A stretch of 64,000 bases of DNA from Strix aluco (GCF_031877795.1 NC_133971.1:92270154-92334153); one strand, 5' to 3'; shown: positions 38,701 through 53,700, counted from the stretch's first letter. Made by a program: numbers and translations. Notes: a model not told the origin generated them from the sequence alone.

Positions 38701-41700
38701 GCACCACGGATGGCTCCTGTTTATGGGGTTTATCTGCCTCCCCAGGGCAGGAGGAGGGGTTGTGGGGGGTCTAATCAGGGCGAAACGGCTGAGACAGCGC
38801 AGCTCCGGCCCCTGGTTTGGCTGATTACGATGAACAGATATCCGTGGCTGCAAAATCTGTCAGTGAATGAAGCCAGGGCGCTCTAGGAGCTGCCATCTCC
38901 CTGTGCCGTGATGGGAACAAGATGTATAAACAACCCCAGCCTCCCCACTACCCTCCCGGCCCCCACATGCTCGCATGCAGACCGTGAATGCCTCGACAAG
39001 CTGGCCAGGTTGTCTTACCCAGGGGAAAAATTCACATGCATCGCAGGCAGCTTAACAGCGTAAGACAGATTTTGTTTTCCTTTCGAAGGTGGCTGGGCTC
39101 CCTGGGCTGCAGCTGTCTGCTCGAGATACCTATCCCCAGCTCCAGCTCCGGGCCTGATCCTGCGTCCCTTCCCAGTAGCCTGACTGCCTCAAAAATATTG
39201 TTGCCACGAGGAAAGGAGGTGGAAATAAATTGTTTTGCTTTCTGGGTTTTTCTTTTCATAAAGCCCATAGCATCCAGGCTCTCTGCAGGGATTACCCAGG
39301 GGTTTTGCATCTCCGACATGGGTCAGTGTTTAATGAGCACACAGATCCCTTGAGCCTTTCTGGGTGAACTGTTGGTGGATGGATAAATTTGCATGTGCAT
39401 ATGCATAGTCAAATCTTGACTGATACTAAAGGAGAATCCCCAGTGACAGAAATACCCAGTATCAGATCAGTACATTTCTGTGACTTGATGTCACATACCA
39501 ACCTGCAAAAATATATGAACTTATCATTTGCAGGGTTCACCTGGGGGTGTGAAGGAAGCAGGAGCATTTCTTTTCATGAAAAAAGTCCAGGCTGCTTCAG
39601 ATAATGTATAGAAACAATAAATATAACTGTAGAATTGAAGAAAGAAAAAAAAGAAAAAAAAGAAAAAGCCGTGGAAGTGAGAAAGCGGTGGCGAGGGGGA
39701 TGTGATGAGTTTCCCTGCGGGTTTCCGCTGTGTTCGAAGCCTGCGTGAGCGAAGGGTGGAAACGGCACGGCGGCGAGCAGCCGAACAGGTTCAGCTATCA
39801 ATGCGCCTGCATCATCTGTTGGCTTTCTAAAAACGAATTTATACCTCCTCGGTTTGAGACTGCAGTCTGTAATTGCCATCTTCCAGCTAAGAGTTTTGGG
39901 TGCTTCATAAATAGCTGTTTAGCAATCTTCCCCGAGGGGTTTTTAGCTGAAGATCGTCTTCATGTTGCAGGTAAGGAGATGGGGCCGAGGCGTCACTGAG
40001 CTGTGTAGCTGTGGGGAGCAGACCCAGCTCCATGGCAGGTCCTCAGCATCACAGTGTGAAGCCACAGTGTCCGTCGCAGTGGAGGTGAGCCAGACCTGTT
40101 GGAGCAGCTATTGACCTGCACTCGTGTTCTGGCAGCAGAAGGAATTAATGAAGGGCCAATTCCCCCACCCCTTGATCCCTGGCACTGACCCTGACTTTGG
40201 GACGTGACAAAAGAAGCTGAGGGGAGTGGATACAGCAGCTATCGGAGCATCGCACAAGGCAGGGAAGTGTTGCTGGTCCTCACTCAAAGGCACAAGGTGG
40301 ATGGGGCATCCGTGGCCACATGGTCCTACACCACCATACTGTGTTGTAGCCTCTTTTGGGCCAGGCTTGGCCCCAGGCTTGCCAGAGGACCACATAGCTC
40401 CTCTTTTTCATCCCACAGTCAGCCTGGCTTGCCCAAGACTTGATTCCACTTCTCCACTGGATCCCATCTTTGCCTCCATGTGTTAGGGCAAACTTTTAGA
40501 CTTGCAAGGCACTTTTTAGACCTTGATTATCTAGGCTTAGGCGTTAGCTGCCTTTATGGATTAGCTGAGGACGGGTGGGTGCAAGGCAACAAGAGTTGTC
40601 TAAGGTTGAGTGGGCAGGCTGAGAAAGATAACAGACCTTGCAAATATGTATGATCAACAGAAGAGCATGAGGAACTAATATGGGGAGGGAGAGGAAAGAC
40701 AAAGAAGGGAAGGGGGCAAACACCCCCCTGCTCTGCTGAGAAATAATTCAGTTTAGATGCTTGCATTGAGACAGAGGTCTCTGATTTCAATGACGTTTGC
40801 CCTCAACCAGTTAATGGGAGGCTGCCCAGAACTGGAGTATGTTGTCTGCTTTGCTTACACAGATGTGACGCATTGCTCATCTCAGAGCTGCTGATCTGAT
40901 GTTGCTCTGAGCTGTCATTATCTGCCACAGCTACAGCATTTAAATGAAAGGAAGAACAAACAGGACAAGAAAATAAGGATTTCTGGCTGGTGGGCAGCCT
41001 GCCAGCAAGCCCAGAGAAATCAGCCCTCCACGGCTCCAGGTATGAACAGCTGGAGATACTCATGCCATTAGGAGGAGCACAGTAATGAGCCTCCTGTAGC
41101 GGGGTGGACCGTCTCCTCCTGATCAGAAGGATGGACATGGGGACACATGTTTCCAGGTTGGCATCAGGTCAAAAACCTCTCAGGGCTGGTGAGAACTGCA
41201 TTGCCTCTGCAGCAAGGATGCTGGGCTTTCCCCTCCCTCTTCAGCTGGAGAAGACAAGTGTTTGCAGCAAAGGCCACTGAAGTTGATGAATCTGTTTAGG
41301 TGCCTTTGGGGTAGGCCATAAAAAAAGACATCCAAGATCTGGTTGACCCCTCTTCCTGAAAAATCAAAGTATCCCCATGGAGAGGGAGAATCCTTCTGCA
41401 GGATGAGGACCAAAACTCGAGCTCATTGAGCTGGGAGAAGATCTCTGCCTTGCAGATCTCAGAGCAAAATTGCCTTCCTGCAGCCACCACTGGGCTCATG
41501 GAGGATGCAATTAGTGGCTCTGGACTTCAGTAGGCACACTTTCCAACCTCATTGTCTTTGACGAGGAAATGTCCTCAAAGCTTAGCTAATGAAAATGTCA
41601 GCCCTGCTCTTGCTCTGGGGAGGGAAAACAAAAGCTGGAGGGCAGTATCTGGACTCGTTTTCAGTCATGGATTGATCTCTACTGTGGCAGACATTACTGT

Positions 41701-44700
41701 CCAGGCAAAAGGCAGATTAAATCCATGAATCAAATTTTCTCGAAGCATTTTATGGGCAATGCTTGTCAGTTCCAATGCAAATGTGATCTAGGACCAAACT
41801 GTGGCTTAGGAAAGAGAAAGAAGATGTGTTAGCAGAGTAATCATTAGTAGACACTGCTAATGTGAGATCTTCCATTGCATTGAATAGGGGTGAGTGCTGC
41901 GAGCCAGATTTTGTTGTTGGTCATGGTGTATACCTAGAGTAAGGCTGCTCAGCTCGTGTCAGCAGGGTGACACTGGATTTACTTGAAGTATGCAAGACCA
42001 AGTGGACTTGGAAAGCAGTCTCCATGAAGGCCCTTTACAGCTAGATACGATGAGGAGAAGAGGGTAAACTTGCAAATAGATAACTTTGAAACGTAATGTT
42101 CTGTTTTGCACTGTTATTTGTTTGCCAGGGCTTTCTGGGGTCCACCAGTACGATGCTTGGCAAGGACTGGCTTTTTGTTGTGCAAGCAGATTCAGTTATG
42201 CCAGCTGTATGATTTGATGACTGCTAATAAGCATAGATTTGCTGAAGTATTCCCTGAAGTCTTTGCGTTGAAAATCCTCATCAACAATTGGATTAGTTGT
42301 AGGGAATGAACAATTACAACACAAGATAATGTATTATGTTAAGACAAATTGATGAGTTCTATTTAATCATATGGTCCCAGTCACATCTTGATAGTATTTT
42401 TCCTATGGAGGGCAATGCATCATTGCACCAGTCGGTACCAGAAAAAATACTAAAAAATGCTTGCTTTAATTGTCTAGTACCTAAAAAGAAGAAAAATTAA
42501 CTCTCTGTACCAAACCAAAATGGGTTAGACATTTACTTTAGGTTATGCTGGCTCTGCATGTCTTCCTGCCCAGATATCAGAGATAAAGTTTGCACTTTCT
42601 GGACCACAGGGAAGTGTATGACCAAGTTTCTCACAAGGACCGTCTTGGTACAGGAGAAATTCAAGTTAAAAGCTCAGACATGATGATCTGCCCACCCTGT
42701 TCTCTGTAGTTCATCATGGCTCTGGCATCAAAGGTCCTGCAGAGGTTTCATACAAAGTAAATCATACTAAGTAAATCATACTAAGTAAATCATACTAAGA
42801 CCTCCCAAGATACAGCAAGAGGCTGGAAATCCTTGGCTAAGGTTGCACCAGGTATCACGAGACGAGTGAGATGCAGAAGATTAGAGACTGGCTTTTTCTG
42901 CTTTACTTATGTGCTACAAAATATGTCCCAGTAAATGTGGGGGAGTATCACTAAGCTTTGCTGTCTTGTGTCACCCTAAGCCATTTTTGTCTGAAATCTA
43001 ACTAAACTGCTGCCTGGTGGCGAAGCTGGTGTGTTTGGGTGTGCAGAGGGATTATCACTTTAACCTGCTCTCCCACCTTGTCTTCAGGCTCCATGAGGAC
43101 CTAGAGGTGTAAAACCTGTAACTTGCTGTAGCAGCTTTCCCTTGGGAGGACTCACAGCCATTAGACATTGAGCAATTCACCATGAGCTGCTTTGCAAGTC
43201 CTCAGCAAACACAGCAGTTAGGAGACATCTCCCCATGGTTATGGTGTTGCTCAGCTTTAGCAATGGGCTAGAGCAGCACAGGATCCCTGTTTCATTACTC
43301 AGCCTTTACCTGTTTGTGGGGTATGGTGAATTGGGGCCAAGCCAACAGTAGAAAATATAACCTGGGGGAACGGGGTATGTGGATGGCTCTTGGGTCTGGG
43401 TTTGCAGCTCCATCATTGAGGAACAGTGGGTCTGATCCCACTTCCTCTGGTTTTAATTAATAACGTAGTCAAATCATGTTGTTATCTGATGGCATGAGAA
43501 ATTATCACCTTAAGAGTTCTGCTGCTGGTGGCACACGTATTTGTTACCTGCTGCCTCTCTCAGAGGGGCACTACGGAGGACTAATTTGTATTTCAGAGAT
43601 GCTGTGTGTAATTACTTATGCACAGCTTTACAAACCATTCATTTCTATTAGGTCCTCTCCCGTTGTTTCTCTTCATGGCATCTGGCTTGCTTTGTGCATC
43701 TTCTGTTTCCATATGGGTGTGAACAGAAAGGGCTCAGGGCTCACTGAGTTGCCGTGAGGGACTGGCCCTGCCTGTCAGCAGAAGGGAGATGTGAGCAGAA
43801 ACGATCTGGGTGAAGAAGGCATGATGTGCATGCCTGTGTCTTGGGATGACACTCAGTGTCTCTTGGTGCTGTTGTTCCTGGATATTTTGTGCCATTCCCA
43901 AAGATTAAAAAAGAGGTGTATTTTAGGAAGATGAAGTGTTCAAAAAACTGAGCAAAAAGGTAGGTGTCCTATCCTGGGGCTGATCCTCAGCAAAGAAGCA
44001 TCTCTAGTAGCCTCACTTGAGTATCATCCTTCACCAGTGAGTTTACTTTTTCCCTAGTTTAAGAGCCAAAAGTTTTGCCATGACGCCTATAAATGCTCTG
44101 GGAATGTAGGAATTAACGTGCTGGATTGGGCCAAGGGCCCATCCAAGCAAGGATCTTGAGCAAGGTGCAAACCAGTGCCAGATGTTTTACAAAGTGCCTC
44201 CACTACAGATATCTTTCACACCTCATTTCTTCCTCATTCCCATCCGTTTCATGTCTGGTTTCATAGCAGTCCGAGTTGTGTTTCCTGCAGCTGCTCTCTC
44301 CCTGCATGCAGCTTACAAGGGTAAGCTATGAAGGGTCTCAGCAAAGACACATGGTCTTAGTCCTGGCTCTCAGAGGTGGAAGGTGTCTTATTCATGTCCT
44401 GCAGTCAGCAAGAGACAGTTTCCGAGAGCAGAGATTATTTCCTTGCCTATGAGACATTTTTAGACTGTCAAAGAAATACTTTGGATTGCATGGAAAGTCA
44501 GCAAGCTTTGAAAACTTTGGTGAACTCCTAACCCATGAAATCATAATTTAGAAAATGGAGGGTTTTCCCCCATTTCTAAAGTGTTGAGGCTTTTTCATAG
44601 AATCATAGAACAGTTTGAATTGGAAAGGACCTTTAAAGGCCATCTAGTCCAACCCCCTGCCATGAGCAGGGACATCTTCCATTAGATCAGATTGCTCAGA

Positions 44701-47700
44701 GCCCCGTCCAACCTGACCTGGAATGTTTCCAGGGATGGGGCATCGACCACCTCTCTGGGCAACCTGTGCCAGTGCCTCACCACCCCCATAAAAATTTTCT
44801 TCCTTATATCTAGTCTGAATCTATCCTCTTTTAGTTTAAAATCATTACTCCTTTTCCTATTGCCACAGGCCCTATTAAAACTTTTGTTATCTTTTTCTTT
44901 AAGACAGGAAAACCAAAACAACTTGAAGCAGTTTTCATCAGTATACACTTCAGGCTGGAGCCAAAAAGTCACTCTGAACCCAAACACATGTTTTGGTTCC
45001 AGTGGATTTTGGAGGAGAAAAACTATTAGTCAAAATCAACATTTTTCCATGTAATCGACATTAACTGACCTGTTCTCTTTTTTTAATCCTTTTGGGAGAG
45101 AAGAGAAACAGCTGTTTGACCAATTCTTACTCTGGATGGACAACCACTGGGCTGGGCTGTCCTGGCCATCGCTGGCCCCCGTGACGGCCGTGTTCTTCTC
45201 TTCCAGGTGCTCCTTTTCAAAGGTCTCAGCATCCCCATGCTACCTCCTGCCGGCACTTCCACCTGGGTCCCCAGCCTCAGCTCTCCACTGACTTCACCCT
45301 GCCTCACACGGTGCAGCCCCAGCCGGGGCTGACTCCCCACATGGCCCCCGCGCACCAGCACAGCGGCCCCCTGCACCAGCCCCTGGCGCCGGTGCCAGCC
45401 CTGCCCTTCCAGGACGTGGCTGGACCCTCCTTCCTACCTCAGGCGCTACACCAGCAATACCTCCTCCAGCAGCAGCTCCTCGAGGCGCAGCACCGCCGGC
45501 TCATGCCCCATCCCAGGTAAGCGGATCTTACTCTTCCTGAAGGGTGCTGAGAAGCTACATCATCCTCACTTTGGCAAACTGGCTTCTGTAAAAGCCCAGC
45601 ACTACGTGCTGGCAATGTTGGGTTTTCTTCACAAGTTCATCTGCCTACCAGAAGGGAAGGTGCAGGGCAGGTTGTACCTGCATGTGTACCTTTCCCATGG
45701 GGATCCATACCGTGCTCATCCAGTATGTCCCAAAGTCACCTATTATTGTCACTCGTAGGAGAAGCATGACGGTAACACTTTGGTGTTGCAGCCAACTTGT
45801 CCTGCACGGCAGAGAGAGCAGTCATCATGGTTTGAGCCCAGAGGGCAACTGTGCACCACGCAGCTGTTCACTCACCCCTTCCTCCCCAGTGCTGGGAAGG
45901 AAAAAAATTAATCAAAGGGCTCAGGAATGAAGACAAGGACAGAGAGGGGTCGCTGATCCATTAGTAGTCATGGGCAAAAGACAGACTTGTTAGGGGAAGA
46001 AAAAGAATATCACTTTAATCCAAAACACTAAAAACAAACAACACTTAACAGACAGAATGGGACAGTGAGAAGCTCCACCATATATTAAAACACGTCACCC
46101 CACCCCTCCCTTCTTCTGGGACTCAGCTTTGTCCCCAATATCTCTACCTCCTCCCCCAGCGGCGCAGGGGATGGGGGGTGCAGTCAGTCCTGCTGTTCCT
46201 TCCCCCAAGGCTGGGGGGAAGAACTCCTCTGCATTCCTCCCCCTGCTCCACGTCACGTCCCTCTCACAGCAGACAGTCCCCCACAAACTCTCTCTGCCAT
46301 GAGTCCTCCCCACGGGATGATTCTTCCCGAGATGCTGCGCCGTGGGTCACCCCCACGTGTTGCACCTCCCAGCGCCGAACTACAACAGCGGGGGCTGCTT
46401 CTCCCCACAGAGTCCCGGGGGTCCCCCACAGGCCACAGGAGAATCTCTGCTCATCTGGTGACCTCCACAGGTGGCAGAGGGAGCTCTGCCCTCTCACCAC
46501 GGGATACATGGGGGACTCTGCTTGGGCACACCTCCCCCCTTCCTCCTCCTTCCTTCCACTGACTTTGGTGTTCACAGAGGTGTCCTTCTTGTAACACTTC
46601 CTCACAAGTTCCCCCCAATCCCCTCTCAGGTTCCCCTTCTTAAATACTTATCACAGAGCCGCAGCCACCATCGCTAATTGGCTCGGCCTTGGCCTTGGAC
46701 CCTGGGGAGCTTTCAAGAAGCTCCTCACAGGGGCCACCGCTGTAGCCCCCTTCCCCACTACCAAAAACCCACCACACAAACCCAGCACAGCAATAGACTG
46801 CATGTGCAAGCTACCTCCTCATAGTTGTTGTTTCAAAACCATGCAAGAGATTGCACCCACCCGACCTGTTGGGTTTTGCACATAAAGAGCTTGCTCCTCT
46901 GGGTCTAGGTAGGCTTCACAGCTCTATGAGGGAATGATGCTGTTGACCTGCAGCACATTTGGTCCTGGAAAGGAGCCTAAACTCAGACTGGGCTGATGAC
47001 TGCAGAGAGAATTACTGTAACTCAGCAGAGGTAGAAAGGGATGCCTGGCCTTTCCCTCATTGTGTTTCTTGAGAGAGGGGTTTATATAGCACGTAGGAGA
47101 GGAGTGCTTTTTTTGGGAACATACAGAAGCTATTTGTGGGTTGTACCCATGGATCAAAAATCAGAGAATGCGATAATGCTTCATTTGGAAAGAATGCTAC
47201 AGACAGAAAACACTTTCTTTCCATGTCCTTTCTGTCTGAAAATTGTGTGTTCTTCTCACCCTTGTTTTGTTTTACATAAACTGGATTTTAGGTGGATTTA
47301 ATCATTAGCTAATAATTGGGTAGCAAATATGTGTGAAGCTGAGGCATTGATGATACAAGTGTTTATCTCTTAGTCATAAGCTGAATTCAAATAAAAGCAC
47401 AGAGCACAATTCCACGCAGAAGCTGCTTTGGTAAATGCTGTCAGTGTTACATTTGCAAGTGGGTTGTGGTGTGGAAAAGGGCAGAAACATCTTGCCCAGT
47501 CCCACAGCCTGTTTCTGAAAGCACAGCTGTATTGGAGGAGGGTGTCAGAAACCTTAGAGTTGTGGGGCATGAGGTCCCAGTAATGGGAATGGGGGTCGTG
47601 CCTTCAAAAGTGAAGCCTCTGAGCTGTGACTGCATGAAGTATTCTTTAGCAGTTCTCTGCTCCATTTGTTCTAGTGTTTTCCCATAGATTTGCTTTGTGA

Positions 47701-50700
47701 TGGCTCTACTGGTAAGTGGGGACTCGACAGGAAGGAAGGGGTATGAGTCTATAGTGCAAATCCTGCCTGTGCATCCACCTGGTCTCTCTACATATGTGGA
47801 CACTGATCAAGCAGCACAGGCTCTTCCTCTGAGTAGTTCAAATAAGCAATAATCACGAGAAGACACTCAAACCCCTAGAAAAACCTGGCTATATTTCCTA
47901 CCACTTTCCTTTCCCTGCCTGCAAAGGCAGCAAAGCTGGGAGAGAAGGAGCCAGATCCCAGCCTGGCCTGTCCATCATCCAGAGAAATGTTGGCAAAGGC
48001 CAGCGAGAGTAAATTCTGCTTTCAGTTACTCCTGAGTAATCCTGTTATGAATGAGGTTCCCCAGGAGTTTATGGACTGCATGGGGAGACGAGACATCCCG
48101 CAGCTTCTTTATGATGATGGATAACGGCTGAAGCAGGGACATGTTTTATCTTGTGTGTTGTTTATGGAGCTGACAGTGGAGAAAAAGGAAATAGTGCAAA
48201 TGGCACAAAGCTGCTAAGGAAGAAATTACTTGGTTTCCTCTTTTCTCTCCGTGTTACCACTAGATAGCATCTCCTGTAAACTGAGTATATGTGGATGCCA
48301 CAGGGGGTGAGAGTGGAGGTCAGCGTTACGTCCATGGTGACCACAAGTAAACGACATAGCTCTGGGTTCTTCTTCCCATCATCCCTGACACCTGCCTTGG
48401 ACTCTTTCCTCTTGGACACATATTCACAAACCCAACCATTTGGGTTTTCCCTTGGTTTATTGACACGGGCTCGGAGCAGAGGCTGTACATACCAGTGCTC
48501 GCTGCATGTCTAACTCTCTCATGGGTCTTCTCCCCACAGGCGGGCTCAAGAGCGCATGTCTGTTCAGCCTCACCGTCTACACCCCAGCTTTGACTTCAGC
48601 CACCAACTGCAAACTACACAACCCATGGGGCCCCAACCCAGGTATTTAGCCGAAGGCACGGACTGGTAAGTCTTTCACATTTCACTAGTGCATCGAACGA
48701 GGTGTTTAAAAAAGTCTTGGGGAGGCTGCAAGGGTTGGTGAATGTCATCATGGAACAATGCTTTGATGAAGGCTAATGGTTCAGCTCAACAGATACGTTG
48801 TGGGGACGGTGCAATGGGAAAACTCATCTCCGGGAGGGCCATGAGTGCATGCTAAAGCCTTTATGCATGTATTTGATAACACTGAGGCATCAGTATTGCC
48901 CATAGCTCTTCATCCATGGATGTAGAGTGCAGGCAAACTTTAATCTTCCCCAGGTCCTTTTCCTGCTGCACGGCACAGCCAGGGTCTTTTTTCTGTAGAC
49001 CAACATCTCTTGTCTGAACTACATCTTCTGCTGTCCACCAGGCACTCAAAAACTGGTGACCACAATGTTTTCTGTCATCTAAATTAGGGAGCACCATTCT
49101 GCCCTGCCCTGCAGGGTGGTGTGAATGAATTAATAGTTGTTAATCATTCTCCCACTGTAGTGTTCAATACCCTGGAAAAACCAACCAGAGAATTGATCAT
49201 TTCGTTTTCAGAGCAGGTCTTGAGCTCTTGCACAGTTAATAAGGTACAGGACCCTACTTGGAAGAATAAGAAAATAAAAACATACTTCTGAGTAGCTGCC
49301 TGTTAGCTGAGTGAAGTCCATTCTGTGCACTGACTGAATGGAAAAAATAGCATGTGAACATGTAATTAGAGACAAATGCAATGTGTATGTACAAGGGGAC
49401 TGAAATAAAATGACACAGGAAATCTTAATTATGGCATTTCCTAACATCTGAGTGCTTTGCTCTGCAAATTGAGAGTCCTTTTAACGCAGGGGGTTTTTCT
49501 TTCCTCCTTCAGGGTAATAATGCACAAACTAAAATATGGCCAGATCCTTCTGCCATTTTCTTCTCAGGTGTTCCCATTACTGGCACCACTGTGAGCTGAA
49601 TTTGGCCAGGATGACATTGTTCAGATTAGTTTGCGAAGCGGTTCATGTACCATCTGGATAGAGCCATTCTTTTTGCCTTTCTTTCAGCACAGAGTGTTTA
49701 ATTATAATCATTAGAAGGATCTGATAAAGCGTTGCTTTATGTTGCCCTCCTCCTCCTCCCTCCTTTTTCCCCCTGTGTTGCTCCATAGCCTTATAAAACC
49801 TAGGGAGTGGGGATGACAGAAATCATATACTGTGTATATATATTTGGGTGACTCACTTCCCCTTGGGGCACACATACAGTTTTGCCCAGTGACAGGCACA
49901 AAAACTTTCCTCTAATGTGTTACCACCACACGAGCAGCAGCGGCGCTTGCTTGGAGGTGGTAGGTGGTAGGTAGTCGCAGGAAATGGGGATGGAAGGAAG
50001 ATCTGAAGGTGCTCAGTCATCTCAGACAGCCCAGCCTCGATTAAAATCTTCTGGTGAAGAATAAATAAAAGTCCAATTTGGTTCTGTAAATCATCTTCTG
50101 CATATGCACTTAGTGATGACTATCCAACCTGTTATCTGCAGCCTTATCCTTCACTTTTGAGATTTTGGCAGGCGGTGTACCACAAGCATCACAGCTTTTG
50201 AACCTTGCCATTGAGCATCAAGATGCTGTACAGACATCCATGTAGCACAGGCTAGAAGGTGATGGTTGGTTTTGGTTTTCTTCAGCCAACGTGCTCTGCT
50301 TATTCACCCCCAAACTGTGGGAAAACACCATTCCATACAGTATTCTCCTTTGGACCCTTCTATAGACTCACAGCCTTCAGGAGCCTTGACATTCTATTTT
50401 AAGGCTCTAGATGCACTGGTGCACAAATAGTTCAGGAGTGCTCTTATTGCAATGACTTGTGCAAGTTAATAATGGCCATTCATCTTTGAGACATCTCTTC
50501 AGCCCTTGATCTCAAAGCACTCTGTGGATTATCACATCCATTTTGTAGATGGAGAATATGGGAAGGTGGAGAGGAAGTGATCAAGGTCAGTGACAGGGCT
50601 GGGAATGGACCCAAAGCGTCCTGATTTCTAGTCCAGCCTTCCATCCACTGGGGAACAGTCTTAAGTAATTGGATAAATCTCCAAAATTGTGACACAGGAG

Positions 50701-53700
50701 CTGGAAAATGCACAGTCCTACAGATTCTCACCCTGGCTGTGTTCCTGCCAGTCGCCTGCTGTGTTTTGTTGTCTGCCAGGTTTTGTTTGTCTAGCACATG
50801 GCTAGCACAGGGGCAGCAAAGATAGTCCCTCTCTTTGCTTCAACTTGCTGCAGAGTGTCTTATTAGGGGGTATGAGAGCACTGGAGCTGCTGCATGGTAC
50901 ACAGGTTGTTCTGGGTAAAAGATTTCTGCATTTACTGTCCCCTTACGCCTGTTATCTGATGTTGGGCAAAAGTCGTTTCACAGCTGCCGGAAGACACGCC
51001 TGGGTTGCTCCTAACAAGCTGTGGTGCTCACTGCTGCTGTCCTCTGTGCAGGAGAAGGGAAGTTTGATGCTGAAACAAGAAGCCACCCCTGTGCTCTAAT
51101 TAGCTTTCCTTTGGCAAATGTGAAGACAATGGTTATTAGACCACTGGCTTTTGTAATTATGATAAAGTGAATGATGTTCAAACCACTTGTCCGCTAAGAG
51201 ACTCTCTGGCTGGAGAGACAAGGGATCAGCTAATTGGATTATAAATGGAAATGCTGCTCTAGGTCTCCTCCCATCCCCTCCACACAGTGTGAGGATGGGG
51301 TTGCTGTTTGTCTCTGCACATTGGATCGGGTAGAGCTGCGGCATTTGCTGGGATCTTGGTTATGTCAAGTCCTGGTATTGAGCTGGGTTATTTTTCTGGA
51401 GCAAAAAGTGCCTAAACTCACCAAGCTGAGCCCCAGCTCTGTTTGCTCAGGCCAGGCTGTGTGCAGACAAGTGGGACCATCGGGGGTGTCCTGCTTCACT
51501 GGCATTGGCCCACTGGTTGTGTGACGTGCTTTCCTAGAGAAGTCTTGTCCAGAAATTTCTTAAAACCTTTATATTTTCTGCACAAACAGCAGTTCTGGTG
51601 TTCCCTGAGGCTGGGTTCAGGTGAGGTGCAGTCTCCCTTGTTTCCCCGAGTCCTACCATGACCTGGGCTAGGAGACCTCCAAGGAGAATGCAGACACATC
51701 AAAAAGCCCCTGGACAGTGCCTAGCTGGCTCCTAACAACTACCCAGAATGGTTCATCGGTGTGTCTCCAGAGTAATTAGCTGTATTCCTGCAAAATATTC
51801 AAGGCAAAATGTAATTGTTTGCAGTGATGGCAGTAAAGGGAGGACCTAGTCTGGCTGGGTTGAGTTTACCAAGCTTGGGTATTGATCAGAGCCACCAAAA
51901 TGCTCTTGCTCTGAAATTATCAGGCTGCGTCTGTGCAGGTCTTGACCCTGGTTAACACAAATGTCAACTGGCATAAAAACAACCCCTCACTCCTTCATGC
52001 TGGTCTGATGTGAGATTGCCAAAATTGGACGAAACTCCCTTCCAAGTTGTAGCATCACCCAGCCTGAGGAACCCACAACAGCCCAGAGCCCACCAGTGGA
52101 GGTTTCCCTCCTCTGCCACGAGCATGATCCGACTTGCTGTAGGCTATGCAATAAAACCGTGCAGTCAAAGCTGTATCTTCATCCTCATGCCCACAGGGAC
52201 CTCAGTGTTGATGCGGGACTGACTCATGCCCAGTTCCAGGTCCGGCCTGTCCCTCAGCCCTATCAGCATTACTTAGCTACACCTCGGATGCACCATTTCC
52301 CCAGAAGCACATCCTCAACACAGATGGTAAGTGAAGCGCTTTTACCGAGAAATGTTTTATGCATTGTCTGCCAGAAGGCAGTCAAAATAAAGGCTGCTAT
52401 CTTTCTATCACCTGTCTTCTGCAAATCCCACTTATCTCCGGCCGTGGGAGGGAGTGTCTGAAAGGATAATGTTGCATCATTGCACTCTGGATTCGAGAAA
52501 GGAAAGAAAAGCTCAGCTGTTCTGGAAAGACACACTCCATCGCGTGCAGCACCATGCTCACAAGCTGGTCTGCAAAACCTGGGCAGGATGTGAGAGACTC
52601 AGCAGTTATTACTAATAATGTTATTAACATTGGAACAAACTGTGGGCTCCCAGGACTTTTCATATGCAGAAAGATAGGCGGTAGGTGACTCCCTTTCCTG
52701 GGATCAGCCCCGAGGACCATCCCTCATCATATCATTGCTCTCTACATCAGCCTTGATGCCATCTGTAAAGGTCTTGCATGACCTCTTGCACAGGTGGAGA
52801 TGGGGTTTGTGAAGAAGTTGGGCTGACCGGAGTCATTTGCTGGCCCTTCTCCTAGCAGGGTGCTGTATTTGGAGCTGAGCCATGCCAAGCACTGCTAATC
52901 CTTAAAGCATCCTCAGAAATCCCATGAGGGTGTTTTTTCCTGTGCCCATAGTCAGACCCTGACACCTGTGTACTACAGCAAGGCTTAAAAAATCAAAGCT
53001 TGGATGAAGAGAAATCCACCCATTTAGAACTAAATAAAAGAAAATCTTTTTTTAAGCTAATCCATGTTGAGAGTCTGGAACTGCAATGTTATAGATGCAA
53101 CAGGAATTATTATAACAGACAGTTTATTCAGAAGAAATCCATGTCCTTTAGTTATCATTTATAGGAGATCTATTTAATAAAACCTCAGTTTTTGGTTATT
53201 AAAAAGCTTCCGTTGGGGAAGCTTTTTAATAAAAGCTCATTTAGAACTTTTAAAACACTAGATTTAAATCAGGGTACACAAGGTATTTCTATGTGCAAGT
53301 ACGGGTGGCTTTACTTTTCTCCCTCACTTCTCGCAGGTTGTTCATGAAATCAGAAATTACCCTTATCCTCAGCTTCAGTTACTCGCTCTTCAGGGACTGA
53401 ACCCAAGCAGGCACACATCCGCTGTGCGGGAGAGCTATGAAGTACGTATCTCTGGGACTGGAATTATTATTAAATTTTTAAGTTCTGGGAATCTATGCAA
53501 GCTCTGGCATAAACTTTTAAGACTGTTTTGTGGCACGGTCATTGCTCTGAGTCTTGCAGCAATTTTAGTAATAACTGGGAGACGAAGGGGTTGAGTGAGT
53601 TTGGGAAAAGATGGTTTACTCCAGGGTGCCTGGGTCCGGCTTGGGTTGACTCTGTCTCACTTCATGTCTGTGAACAAAGTGCTTTAGTTCTGTGGGGTTT

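Noticed and set aside
45980..46600. Plus-strand frames of up to 138 codons and a minus frame of 113 codons in intron 2
   Set aside because: They lie wholly inside the solo LTR and have no retroviral protein similarity that I can see.
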